This document shows positions 14,856-24,826 of a DNA stretch of 64,000 bases, one piece after another. Origin of the DNA: Massilia sp. BJB1822 (GTDB lineage Bacteria > Pseudomonadota > Gammaproteobacteria > Burkholderiales > Burkholderiaceae_D). The notes beneath the pieces were generated by a model. The model saw nothing but the letters and a program-made list of their open reading frames with translations. It did not search any database and was not told the DNA's origin. Within the stretch, counting starts at the first letter, position 1, and every line of letters begins with the position of its first letter. The DNA is taken from the NCBI RefSeq assembly GCF_013369485.1, contig NZ_JABWEB010000006.1, forward strand, positions 1 through 64,000, in the 5' to 3' direction. A program made the position numbers and the translations under genes.

Positions 14856-15257
14856 ATGCGCCCAATCAACTGGCTTGGTTTAGGTGCAGTCACAGCAGCA
14901 CTGTCGCTGGCCCATGCTGCCGATCCATCAAGTGATCCGTATGGCCTGTGGAAGCCATTTCGAAACGCCATCTACAAAATTCATTCAGGTGTGGTGGCGG
15001 ATCGTTCGCCACCAACAGCAAAAGATCGCATGCTCACCATCCTTGTCGATGGCCCGATAGCAAAGGATATCTTCGATTCCATCGCTCCTGATTTGCCGGA
15101 TAAATGCAGCTCGGAGAGCGGGGATCGGGAGCGTGCCAAAAAGGGCATCAAGTGCACATATTCGGTGCAGCTGGATGGCCCGAAAGACAGTCATTATCGT
15201 TGCTGGATCGGACTGGATCTGCGTACTGGCAATAGTGTCAGGACCGTAAGCTGTTAA
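14856..15257 (+). CDS. Exported putative immunity protein, paralogue 2
   Basis: A 133-residue protein. The chosen start (MRPINWLGLGAVTAALSLAHA) gives a clean signal peptide and has GAGG upstream; an ATG at 14774 with GGAGGCG would add 27 residues before it. The mature part keeps the family motif PPTAKDRMLTILVDGPIAKD, IFDSIAPD, four Cys, and the ending YRCWIGLDLRTGN. It is closest by eye to paralogue 4, sharing QLDGPKD(S/F)HYRCWIG. Confidence 0.7.
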   Translation: MRPINWLGLGAVTAALSLAHAADPSSDPYGLWKPFRNAIYKIHSGVVADRSPPTAKDRMLTILVDGPIAKDIFDSIAPDLPDKCSSESGDRERAKKGIKCTYSVQLDGPKDSHYRCWIGLDLRTGNSVRTVSC

Positions 15258-15344
15258 TTGAACTGGCCATCATCATAAGTCCCCATGTAGAAAGTGGCGG
15301 TGGTCATGATGTGCATTTCACGTCAAATGCTGGAGACGCTTCGC

Positions 15345-15725
15345 ATGAACTCTCATCTGATTTTTATTGCTGCTATCTTAGCCTCTTCTCCACTCTCACA
15401 GGCTGAAGAAAAGAGAACTGAGGAGTGGGACGCCAAACCCACACCCCTCAAGGGTGATTACCAGGTGTACGGCGGCACATTGTCAGAAATGCGCCCACCC
15501 AGCCGTATCGATAGGAAAGTCGCATTCATGTTCACGGGTGCGTTGGCAAAGGAACTATTTGATCGCATCGACCCCGACGCAAAGCTGTCCTGCAGCGATG
15601 TGCAAGATTACCGGGAAAGGAATAGGCAGGATTTATCCTGCACCCACACAAAGGTTCAGGGATATGTATGTTATTTCGGCCTGGACGTAACAACAGGAAA
15701 AAGCACACGCGGTTCTATCTGCTGA
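15345..15725 (+). CDS. Exported putative immunity protein, paralogue 3
   Basis: A 126-residue protein with signal peptide MNSHLIFIAAILASSPLSQA and GGAGA 8 nt before the ATG. The mature part keeps PPSRIDRKVAFMFTGALAKE, LFDRIDPD, the four Cys, and YVCYFGLDVTTGKSTRGSIC at the end. It is closest by eye to paralogue 1 (ending GLNLKTGKSIPGSTC). Role inferred from position and family. Confidence 0.72.
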   Translation: MNSHLIFIAAILASSPLSQAEEKRTEEWDAKPTPLKGDYQVYGGTLSEMRPPSRIDRKVAFMFTGALAKELFDRIDPDAKLSCSDVQDYRERNRQDLSCTHTKVQGYVCYFGLDVTTGKSTRGSIC

Positions 15726-15774
15726 GAACTGATGCCAACTGGAACCCAATCGATTTAAAATAAAAAAACTAAGC

Positions 15775-16152
15775 ATGCACAAGCTACTGATTTTCGTGGC
15801 GGGCGCTCTGGCATTCTCTCCACCGACTCGCGCCGATGAAAGGGAATGGGATCAGCTCAGGGCGAGATACCTCATTCATTCCGGATCTGCAACCTATCCT
15901 GGGGCGCCGACAAAAATGGACCGAGCACTTACGGTCGTTATCGACGGCAAAGCAGCGAAGAAAATTTTCGACCTCATCGGTCCCAACTCTTCCCCGCAAT
16001 GCAGTCCTGACAAGCGCGACAAGGAACGCCGCAAGAACGGCGTCGAGTGCATTTTTACGGCGCAGCTGGACGGTCCCAAGGATTTTCACTACCGCTGCTG
16101 GATTGGGATTAACCTCCGCACTGGCGACGCCGATGCGCGAATAGCGTGTTAA
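15775..16152 (+). CDS. Exported putative immunity protein, paralogue 4
   Basis: A 125-residue protein with a short signal peptide (MHKLLIFVAGALAFSPPTRA). The mature part keeps APTKMDRALTVVIDGKAAKK, IFDLIGPN, four Cys and YRCWIGINLRTGD. No good Shine-Dalgarno precedes the ATG, so it may be weakly translated. It is the last member of the tandem array; the gap to the next gene (16153-16208) is empty. Confidence 0.7.
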   Translation: MHKLLIFVAGALAFSPPTRADEREWDQLRARYLIHSGSATYPGAPTKMDRALTVVIDGKAAKKIFDLIGPNSSPQCSPDKRDKERRKNGVECIFTAQLDGPKDFHYRCWIGINLRTGDADARIAC

Positions 16153-16208
16153 TACTTTCTTTCCAATTGCGAATCTAGCCTCCCACCTAGCGCCAACTTA
16201 CCCTCGTC

Positions 16209-17252
16209 TCATTTAAGCACCTCCACCACGTTAACGATATCCACGCCCTGCAACTGCCCAAGCCAGTCGTCGAACCACGGCTTGTGCGTGGCGCCGACGA
16301 TAGTCAGGACGCGGGCGCCGGGACGTTCGCGGAAGGTTTCGCGGATGTTGGCAACCATGCGCAGATTGCGGATTTCCCAGCCCGCCACCCAGATCTGCGG
16401 ATAGCCGTCCGGCGATTTGGCGCGCATGGAGGCGGCAACATTCCCCTCGGCCACCACCCGCAAGCTTTCCGGGTCGTTGATAAAGCGGTACAGCGGCAGC
16501 AGGTCGGCCGCCTGCGCCATGGCTTCTTCCTGCTTTTGCTGCGCCTTCATCGGCGCGCCGCCAGCGGCCCAGGCCGCCTCAATCGAACGCACAAAGGCTT
16601 TGATATCGGGCACGTCGATGCGGTCGCCGGTATGGTTGTCCACGGCGTGGACGCGCTGCAAGCCCAGCCGCGCCGCCAGGCGCGCGGCCAGCTGGTAGCT
16701 TTCGTTATTGCGTTTGCCGATCTTGTCGAGCTGCGCGACCAGCGCCGGGGCCAGGCTGTCGTCCGCGCGGCGCTCCGCCTCTGGCAACTGCAGCCATTGC
16801 ACATAGGCCGAAGCGATGTCATTCGCGGCCAGGAACAGGGCGGCAAGGCGGCGGCGCTGGGCCGGTGTCGCTTGCGCCGGCCACGCCTTGAGCGTCTTGT
16901 CGACCTCGACCATGGCGGACGGCACATCCAGGCCGGTGGCCGCCTTCGCTGCGTCGGTCGAGGGACAGTAGTCGTCGCCATACTTGACCGGATGGCGCGC
17001 GGCGAGATCGCATTCCTCGCCGGATTCGGTTTCGATAGTGATGATCTCGGGCTTGTATGCCGCCAGCCGGTCGAGCAGGCCATCCAGCGCGGTGGGCTTG
17101 AAGCCGGGCGGCATGCTGTTCAAGTGCACCGTGCCGAGCACCAGTATCTGTGCGCGTGGACCGGCCATATCGCGGTCAAGATCGCTCAGCTTGACCTGGG
17201 AAAACGCCGGGATGGAAATCAGTGCACTCAGCAACAGCCAATATTTACGCAT
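16209..17252 (-). CDS. Exported DUF5694-like protein
   Basis: A 347-residue protein with a signal peptide (MRKYWLLLSALISIPAFS). The N-terminal core RAQILVLGTVHLNS and the IETESGEECD segment resemble DUF5694 proteins, which are distantly related to TraB/ChaN-like folds with a G-T-x-H motif. The C-terminal part includes QIWVAGWEIRNLRMVANI and a VGATHKPWFDDWL ending. Function is unknown for the family. Start at 17252 because GGAGG precedes it and the signal peptide begins there. Confidence 0.7.
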   Translation of the reverse strand: MRKYWLLLSALISIPAFSQVKLSDLDRDMAGPRAQILVLGTVHLNSMPPGFKPTALDGLLDRLAAYKPEIITIETESGEECDLAARHPVKYGDDYCPSTDAAKAATGLDVPSAMVEVDKTLKAWPAQATPAQRRRLAALFLAANDIASAYVQWLQLPEAERRADDSLAPALVAQLDKIGKRNNESYQLAARLAARLGLQRVHAVDNHTGDRIDVPDIKAFVRSIEAAWAAGGAPMKAQQKQEEAMAQAADLLPLYRFINDPESLRVVAEGNVAASMRAKSPDGYPQIWVAGWEIRNLRMVANIRETFRERPGARVLTIVGATHKPWFDDWLGQLQGVDIVNVVEVLK

Positions 17253-17371
17253 GGAACCTCCGGATAGTAGGAAGGTGCATGCTAGGACAAGTCGCGGCGC
17301 CAAAGGCCGGCGATGCGACGGGCTGCAAGATTGCTGGGCTGGATTGCAAAATTAGCAGAATGCCATGAAAA

Positions 17372-18970
17372 CTACCGCGCCTTTGGCAAGCGGAACATGG
17401 CAGGATGGGCCGGCGCCTGCGAGCGCGCACTCAGCTTGAACACGCTCACCATCTTGGACAAATTGCCGGCCTGATCCTGCATGGCTTGCGCCGCCGCCGA
17501 GGCTTCTTCCACCAAGGCCGCATTTTGCTGGGTGACGGTATCCATTTCCGTCACCGCCCGGTTGATTTGCTCAATCCCCTGGGCCTGCTCGGTGCTGGCC
17601 GCCGTGATATCGCTCATGATGTCCGTTACGCGCTGAATGCTCTGCACAATCTCCTGCATGGTGGCGCCGGCTTCGCCCACCAGCCTGCTGCCGCTTTCGA
17701 CCCGGCCAACCGAATCGTCAATCAGTTCCTTGATTTCCTTGGCTGCGGCAGCCGAACGTTGCGCCAGATTTCGGACCTCGGATGCGACCACCGCAAAGCC
17801 GCGTCCCTGTTCGCCGGCACGCGCCGCTTCCACCGCAGCATTCAAGGCCAGAATATTGGTTTGGAAGGCGATGCTGTCGATTACCCCGATGATGTCGACG
17901 ATCTGCCTTGACGAGGCATTGATGCTGTCCATCGTGGCAACCACCTGGGAGACGACCGCGCCGCCCTTGCCCGCCGCCAGCGAGGCCGACACAGCCAATT
18001 GGCTGGCCTGCTTGGCATTGTCCGCATTCTGCCAAACCGTCGAAGTCAGCTCTTCCATCGACGAGGCCGTTTCTTCGAGCGCGCTAGCTTGCTGCTCGGT
18101 GCGCGAGGACAGGTCGAGATTGCCGGCAGCGATCTGGCTCGATGCCGTGGCAATCGTGTCGGTTCCGCTGCGCACATCGCTAACGATCCGGACCAGGCTC
18201 TCGTTCATATTTCTCAGCGCCTGCAGCAACTGCGCCGTTTCATCACGGCCCGTCACTTCAATGTGGCTGCCCAGATTGCCCGCCGCGACGACTTCCGCGA
18301 TTTGCACGGCCCGGCTCAGGGGAACCGTGATGGAACGCGTGATCCCATACGCGGAACCGGCGCCAATCAGGACCACGGCCAAGCCCATGCCGACCATCAA
18401 GCGGTCGGCAAACACAATATCGGCCTCGGTCTTTGCGCCCGCCGCATCGGCAATCTGCTTTTGGAACGCGGACAAGGCCGAGATGGGCGCCAGCGCGGCA
18501 TCCAAAGCCGGCATGGTTTCTGCCATCACCAGCTGCGCGGCCTCTTCCCGTTTACCTTCCCTCACCAATTGCCCGGCCTGGGTAAACGAGGCGACATAGC
18601 GCTGGCGTTTTTCCTTGAATTCCGCCAGCAGCTGCTTGCCTTTTTCGGCGCGCACAAGCTTATCCAGGGTTTTGATGCTGGCGTCGATGGCCTTTTTGTT
18701 GTCCGCGATATTGGCGAACACCTGATCCAGCTGCTGGTGGTCGGCCACGATAATCAACTCCATCGTACGGCGCGCATTGGTGCGCATGGATGCCGTAATC
18801 ACATTGGTCGTGTCGGCTTTGACCCAATCCTCATTGATGAGCGTGTGGGTGGTTTGTCCAATCTCCGCGAAACGTAATAAAACTACTACGATCAAGACCA
18901 GTACCAAAGACAGGATCAGCCCAAAACCAAAAGCAAGACGTGATCCAATTTTAAAGCTCGATATATTCAT
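17372..18970 (-). CDS. Methyl-accepting chemotaxis protein
   Basis: A 532-residue transmembrane chemoreceptor. TM1 is at about residues 14-36, followed by a four-helix-bundle periplasmic sensor (about 37-190), TM2 (about 190-212), HAMP (about 212-265) and a long cytoplasmic signalling coiled coil. The hairpin tip [20 protein letters not shown], then [16 protein letters not shown], is the kinase/CheW-contact region. No C-terminal NWETF-type CheR pentapeptide is present. The ATG at 18970 is preferred over a TTG three codons upstream. No chemotaxis genes are adjacent. Ligand unknown. Confidence 0.92.
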   Translation of the reverse strand: MNISSFKIGSRLAFGFGLILSLVLVLIVVVLLRFAEIGQTTHTLINEDWVKADTTNVITASMRTNARRTMELIIVADHQQLDQVFANIADNKKAIDASIKTLDKLVRAEKGKQLLAEFKEKRQRYVASFTQAGQLVREGKREEAAQLVMAETMPALDAALAPISALSAFQKQIADAAGAKTEADIVFADRLMVGMGLAVVLIGAGSAYGITRSITVPLSRAVQIAEVVAAGNLGSHIEVTGRDETAQLLQALRNMNESLVRIVSDVRSGTDTIATASSQIAAGNLDLSSRTEQQASALEETASSMEELTSTVWQNADNAKQASQLAVSASLAAGKGGAVVSQVVATMDSINASSRQIVDIIGVIDSIAFQTNILALNAAVEAARAGEQGRGFAVVASEVRNLAQRSAAAAKEIKELIDDSVGRVESGSRLVGEAGATMQEIVQSIQRVTDIMSDITAASTEQAQGIEQINRAVTEMDTVTQQNAALVEEASAAAQAMQDQAGNLSKMVSVFKLSARSQAPAHPAMFRLPKAR

Positions 18971-19194
18971 TACTTTCAATTAAGAAGTGGCAAATAATCA
19001 TGTGAAAAAAATATAATTCTCAGCATGAAATAGCGCAGCCAGTTCCTCACCTTCCCTGATGAAATTTCCACAACGCAACAATCTTTCCTTTATGAAACAA
19101 TACCACTTTCGTGCCGCACAATGTTGCGGAGCGCAAAAGTTTGACATTGACAAACCAACTCCCGCACTGAGCGGGCAGAAAAACCAGGAGGAAT

Positions 19195-19896
19195 ATGGTT
19201 AACGAAAACCGCAGCATCCAGTCTGTAGAACGGGCAATGAAGGTGCTGGAAACGATGGCTGGAGCCGGCGGGGAAATGCGCTTGATCGACCTGGCCCAAA
19301 AGCTCGCCCTGCATAAGAGCACCTTGCACGGCCTACTCAATACCTTGGCCGCACTGGGCTATGTCATGCGCACCGACAATGGCTATGCCTTGGGACTCAG
19401 GCTGCACAAACTGGTGCTGCCGCTGGCCAACGCCGATCAGCGGCTGCGCACGCACTTTGCGCCGTCATTACTGGCCTTGGCAGGACTGACCAGGGAGACT
19501 TGTTATCTGGCCGTTCCAGGCGGAACCCGCAACTTCCTCTGCATCGACGCCATCAACGGCGATGGGACGCCTGCCACGCATCCCGGAATACGCCGCTGGA
19601 AATTGACCGCCTCGGCCTTAGGTCAGATATTTTTGGCCCATGATTGCACCCTCGTGCGGGCCTTGCGCCGCTCCGCGCAGATTTCGCCGGAACTCGAACG
19701 CAAATTGCAGCAAATCGCCGAGCAAGGCTATGCGCTGGACCTGGAAGAATCCGAAGCCAACCTCAACTGCCTAGCCTTCCCCCTGCGCAAAGATGGCCGC
19801 GTGGTGGCCGCGATGGCCGCCGCCGGACCGGTGGAACGCATGAGTTTGTCCGCGATGCAGGACTTTGCCATGCGCGCAATGCAGTGGAATCTGTAA
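19195..19896 (+). CDS. IclR-family regulator
   Basis: A 233-residue protein with the IclR winged helix (residues 7-70; SIQSVERAMKVLETMA, then LALHKSTLHGLLNTLAALGY) and the effector-binding GAF-like domain. GGAGG precedes the ATG. An inverted repeat GTTTG-N7-CAAAC around 19138-19154 upstream could be its own operator. No target gene is obvious next to it. The 224-bp gap before it holds nothing else recognisable. Confidence 0.88.
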   Translation: MVNENRSIQSVERAMKVLETMAGAGGEMRLIDLAQKLALHKSTLHGLLNTLAALGYVMRTDNGYALGLRLHKLVLPLANADQRLRTHFAPSLLALAGLTRETCYLAVPGGTRNFLCIDAINGDGTPATHPGIRRWKLTASALGQIFLAHDCTLVRALRRSAQISPELERKLQQIAEQGYALDLEESEANLNCLAFPLRKDGRVVAAMAAAGPVERMSLSAMQDFAMRAMQWNL

Positions 19897-19961
19897 GGGG
19901 GCGGCAGCCCTGGCGAGGCATCGGACCATCAACTCAACTGTTGACACCCACAAAAACGAGG

Positions 19962-19995
19962 ATTAACCTATTAACAAATTCGTTAATAGGTTAAT
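19962..19995. promoter_or_regulatory. Perfect 14-bp inverted repeat, ArsR operator
   Basis: ATTAACCTATTAAC (19962-19975) and its exact complement (19982-19995) are separated by 6 bp, ending 4 bp before the arsR-type ATG. This is very likely the autorepression site. Confidence 0.75.
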
Positions 19996-19999
19996 AGGA

Positions 20000-20320
20000 A
20001 TGCTCCTCGACCTCGTCTTTGAAGCCCTCGCCTCCACCCCGCGCCGGCAAATCCTCGCGTATCTGTCGGAAGCAAGGCTCTCCACCACCGATCTCACCCA
20101 GCGCTTTTCCATGAGCGCGCCGGCAATCTCGCGCCATCTATCGATTCTTGAAAACGCTGGTCTCGTCACGCGCGAACGAGAGGGGCAATTTGTCTACTAC
20201 CAGCTCAATCGCGATAGCCTGGTCAATACCTTGACCGGCTATGCCTTCGAAGTCTGCCCTGTGGCCCGGCCGCTGAAACGCGAGTCGCGCGCACTCAAAA
20301 AACGCAGCAGCACTGAATAG
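20000..20320 (+). CDS. ArsR-family repressor
   Basis: A 106-residue ArsR/SmtB-fold protein with the recognition helix in LTQRFSMSAPAISRHLSILE, followed by NAGLVTREREGQFVYYQL. It lacks the Cys-rich metal-binding motif of arsenic sensors and is closer to the SdpR-like subgroup. It lies directly behind a perfect operator and 19 nt before a fatty-acid-desaturase gene, so control of membrane-lipid desaturation is the natural inference. Confidence 0.88.
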   Translation: MLLDLVFEALASTPRRQILAYLSEARLSTTDLTQRFSMSAPAISRHLSILENAGLVTREREGQFVYYQLNRDSLVNTLTGYAFEVCPVARPLKRESRALKKRSSTE

Positions 20321-20339
20321 CAATTTGCTGGGAGTGACC

Positions 20340-21287
20340 ATGACCGACCGGGCGGCGAGTCTACTGGGGCACCGCGCGCGCTGCGCAGACAATAACAGCG
20401 TGGTCGACGGCGAGGTCAGGTACGCGCCGGTCAAATCCCTCTGGTTCATTACGATGGCATGCGCTGCGATCATCGGCGGCGCGACCCAGTTTAGCGCCGG
20501 AGCATTCGGCATATTCGTCGGCGCGACCGGGGCGGTCTTGCTTCTGGGGCACTCACTCGGAAGCCACCGCAAACTGATCCACAATAGTTATCAGTGCCCT
20601 CAGTGGCTTGAATACCTGCTGGTCTACCTCGGTGTGCAAGTGGGACTGGCCGGTCCGCTTGGCCTGTTGCGCCAGCACGAACTGCGCGACTATGCGCAAC
20701 GCCTGCCGGCGTGCCACGACTACCTTCGCCATGGCCGCGGCGTGTGGACCGACGCCTGGTGGCAACTACATTGCGAGCTACGCCTGGTCGCGCCGCCCCA
20801 TATCGAACTTGAATCCCGCGTTGCCGACGACCGCTTCTACCGCTTCCTTGAACGCACATGGATGCTGCAACAAGTGCCGCCCGCGCTGCTGCTCTATTGG
20901 TGGGGCGGTTGGGGATTCGTGTTCTGGGGCGTTTGCGCGCGCGTGACAGCCGGCGTACTCGGGCATTGGTTGATCGGCTACTTCGCCCATAACCATGGCA
21001 GCATGCACTATGAAGTCGCGGGCGCGGCGGTGCAAGGCCGCAACATCCACCTGACGTCGCTCATGACCATGGGGGAATGCTGGCACAACAACCACCATGC
21101 TTATCCGGGATCGGCACGCCTTGGGCTGGCTGATGGCGAATGGGACCCGGGATGGTGGACCCTGCAGTGCCTGCAATGGGCTGGCTTGGCCTGGGATCTC
21201 AAACTACCGGCCGACCTTCCCGCCCGGCCCGAAGTGCGGACGATCGGCAATGACGCTTCGCCTGCCGTGCCCAACCAAGCGCCCTGA
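20340..21287 (+). CDS. Membrane fatty acid desaturase-like protein
   Basis: A 315-residue integral membrane protein. Histidine box one is HSLGSHRKLIH and box three is HNNHHAYPGS, both typical of acyl-CoA/acyl-lipid desaturases. The middle box reads RQHELRDYAQR instead of HRxHH, so fewer metal-ligand histidines are visible there. The family oxidatively introduces a double bond into acyl chains with a di-iron centre. GGGAG precedes the ATG at 20340; an upstream TTG was rejected. It is probably co-transcribed with the ArsR repressor. Confidence 0.8.
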   Translation: MTDRAASLLGHRARCADNNSVVDGEVRYAPVKSLWFITMACAAIIGGATQFSAGAFGIFVGATGAVLLLGHSLGSHRKLIHNSYQCPQWLEYLLVYLGVQVGLAGPLGLLRQHELRDYAQRLPACHDYLRHGRGVWTDAWWQLHCELRLVAPPHIELESRVADDRFYRFLERTWMLQQVPPALLLYWWGGWGFVFWGVCARVTAGVLGHWLIGYFAHNHGSMHYEVAGAAVQGRNIHLTSLMTMGECWHNNHHAYPGSARLGLADGEWDPGWWTLQCLQWAGLAWDLKLPADLPARPEVRTIGNDASPAVPNQAP

Positions 21288-21423
21288 AGAGAATAGGAAT
21301 TATTCGGACAAAGAACCTGTGCGGCAGCCAGCGTTTTCCAAATGGCAGCTCCGGCACATATGTATCAGGTGAAGCTTCAAGACAAAGAAATCCCTCGTTT
21401 ATATTTTTATTCAAGAACAGAAA

Positions 21424-21729
21424 TTATGACAATGATTTCATTGTCACTCCAATAATTATCACAAAATAAGTTATCATATTTGCAGCAAAAAACCAAACCG
21501 GCCCCCTGCATACCTTTTCATCCTTCATCAATTCAGAAATAGAAACATTTCTCTTAGACCAAAGATAAAGAACACGATTTGTTGATGACATTAGGTAGCA
21601 CATTGCCATCCCCAAAGAAAAGAAGAAATTTCCAAAATCTCTGGCCGACAAGTACTCTAGAGCCCCATATAGAACATACAGAGCAAGAACTCTCATGGAG
21701 ATTTTAACAATTGAGATAACAGAAGGCAT
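21424..21729 (-). CDS. Small AT-rich predicted membrane protein
   Basis: A 101-residue protein starting MPSVISIVKISMRVLALYVL with about three hydrophobic segments and a short basic loop (SKRNVSISELMKDEKVCRG). AGGAGGA precedes the ATG. Base composition is clearly lower in GC than the neighbours, and it lies about 230 bp from a tRNA gene, so acquisition by transfer is possible. No homology recognised. Confidence 0.6.
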   Translation of the reverse strand: MPSVISIVKISMRVLALYVLYGALEYLSARDFGNFFFSLGMAMCYLMSSTNRVLYLWSKRNVSISELMKDEKVCRGPVWFFAANMITYFVIIIGVTMKSLS

Positions 21730-21930
21730 AACGTCCTCCTTTGATCCCAAAAAGGATAATTCAGGTATTCAAAAAAACCATCACCAATAATCACATTTTC
21801 AAAAAAACAACAATATTGAGTCGATAGTATTTCGAAGAACACAACGTAAACGGCGAATGAATCCCCGACATGACTACTGTCGTAAAAATTATCGAGGATT
21901 CAAGTGTGCCTGCTGATGAGGCGGCGAGAG

Positions 21931-21956
21931 CAGTAGCTGCCCTAGAGCAGCTACTG
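21931..21956. terminator. Hairpin just downstream of tRNA-Ile
   Basis: CAGTAGCTGC (21931-21940) and GCAGCTACTG (21947-21956) form a perfect 10-bp stem, 6 bp beyond the tRNA 3' end. There is no long T run after it on the minus strand, so its role as the tRNA terminator is uncertain. Confidence 0.4.
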
Positions 21957-21961
21957 AAAAG

Positions 21962-22040
<79 letters not shown>

Positions 22041-22151
22041 TGAGGTGATGCGGATGCGCTGGGGCCGGTACAGCCTGCCCTCTGACGCGCTCGCCAAGCT
22101 TGCAATGGCGAACACGCGAGGATAGGGCCTGCACCGGCTCCAGTCAAGTTT

Positions 22152-24410
<2,259 letters not shown>

Positions 24411-24826
24411 AACGACTTGCTTTTCGGGATTAGGAAGTTCCCGAACCCGCCGACAACGCAGGTTCGGCACCGCTACAACGACTACTCCTTGCCGGCCGAT
24501 CCGCAACGCACAGACCCGACCGCTACCGACGGCTCCAACAGGGCCGCGTGGCAGGAATTCTACTGTATGACAGCAAGCGGGGGCTAGAGGATGGATGCAG
24601 GCCGTTGACCTGACTTCGGCGACAAGAAACTCGCGCCGTCTCAACCCAAGTCTGGCCCTGGCCGCCAGCGCCGTCTTCCTGCGCCGATCAAGAGCCTAAC
24701 TTACTGAAAACAAACACAAATTCTGAACTGAAAAACCATGCCAAAGTATTTAATACTTAGCGTTTTATTATAGCACGCAACTTTACAATTTCCAGAGCAA
24801 GCCCCGGGGGGCTGCCCTGCTGGTAT
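24411..24826. other. Non-coding gap between rpoD and dnaG
   Basis: This 416-bp region holds the probable rpoD promoter (near 24767), a small inverted repeat and a GC-rich hairpin (AGCCCC-GG-GGGGCT near 24803) just past the dnaG stop. The frame of rpoD stays open upstream to 24644, but only through TTG/GTG codons. No convincing separate gene is present. Confidence 0.6.
24744..24775 (-). promoter_or_regulatory. Extended -10 promoter for rpoD with downstream inverted repeat
   Basis: On the minus strand TGCTATAAT (24767-24775) is a consensus extended -10; a weak -35 lies 17 bp upstream. Just after the predicted start is a perfect AAGTATT-T-AATACTT inverted repeat (24744-24758), which could be an operator or leader hairpin. 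The transcript would have a leader of about 350 nt. Confidence 0.5.
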
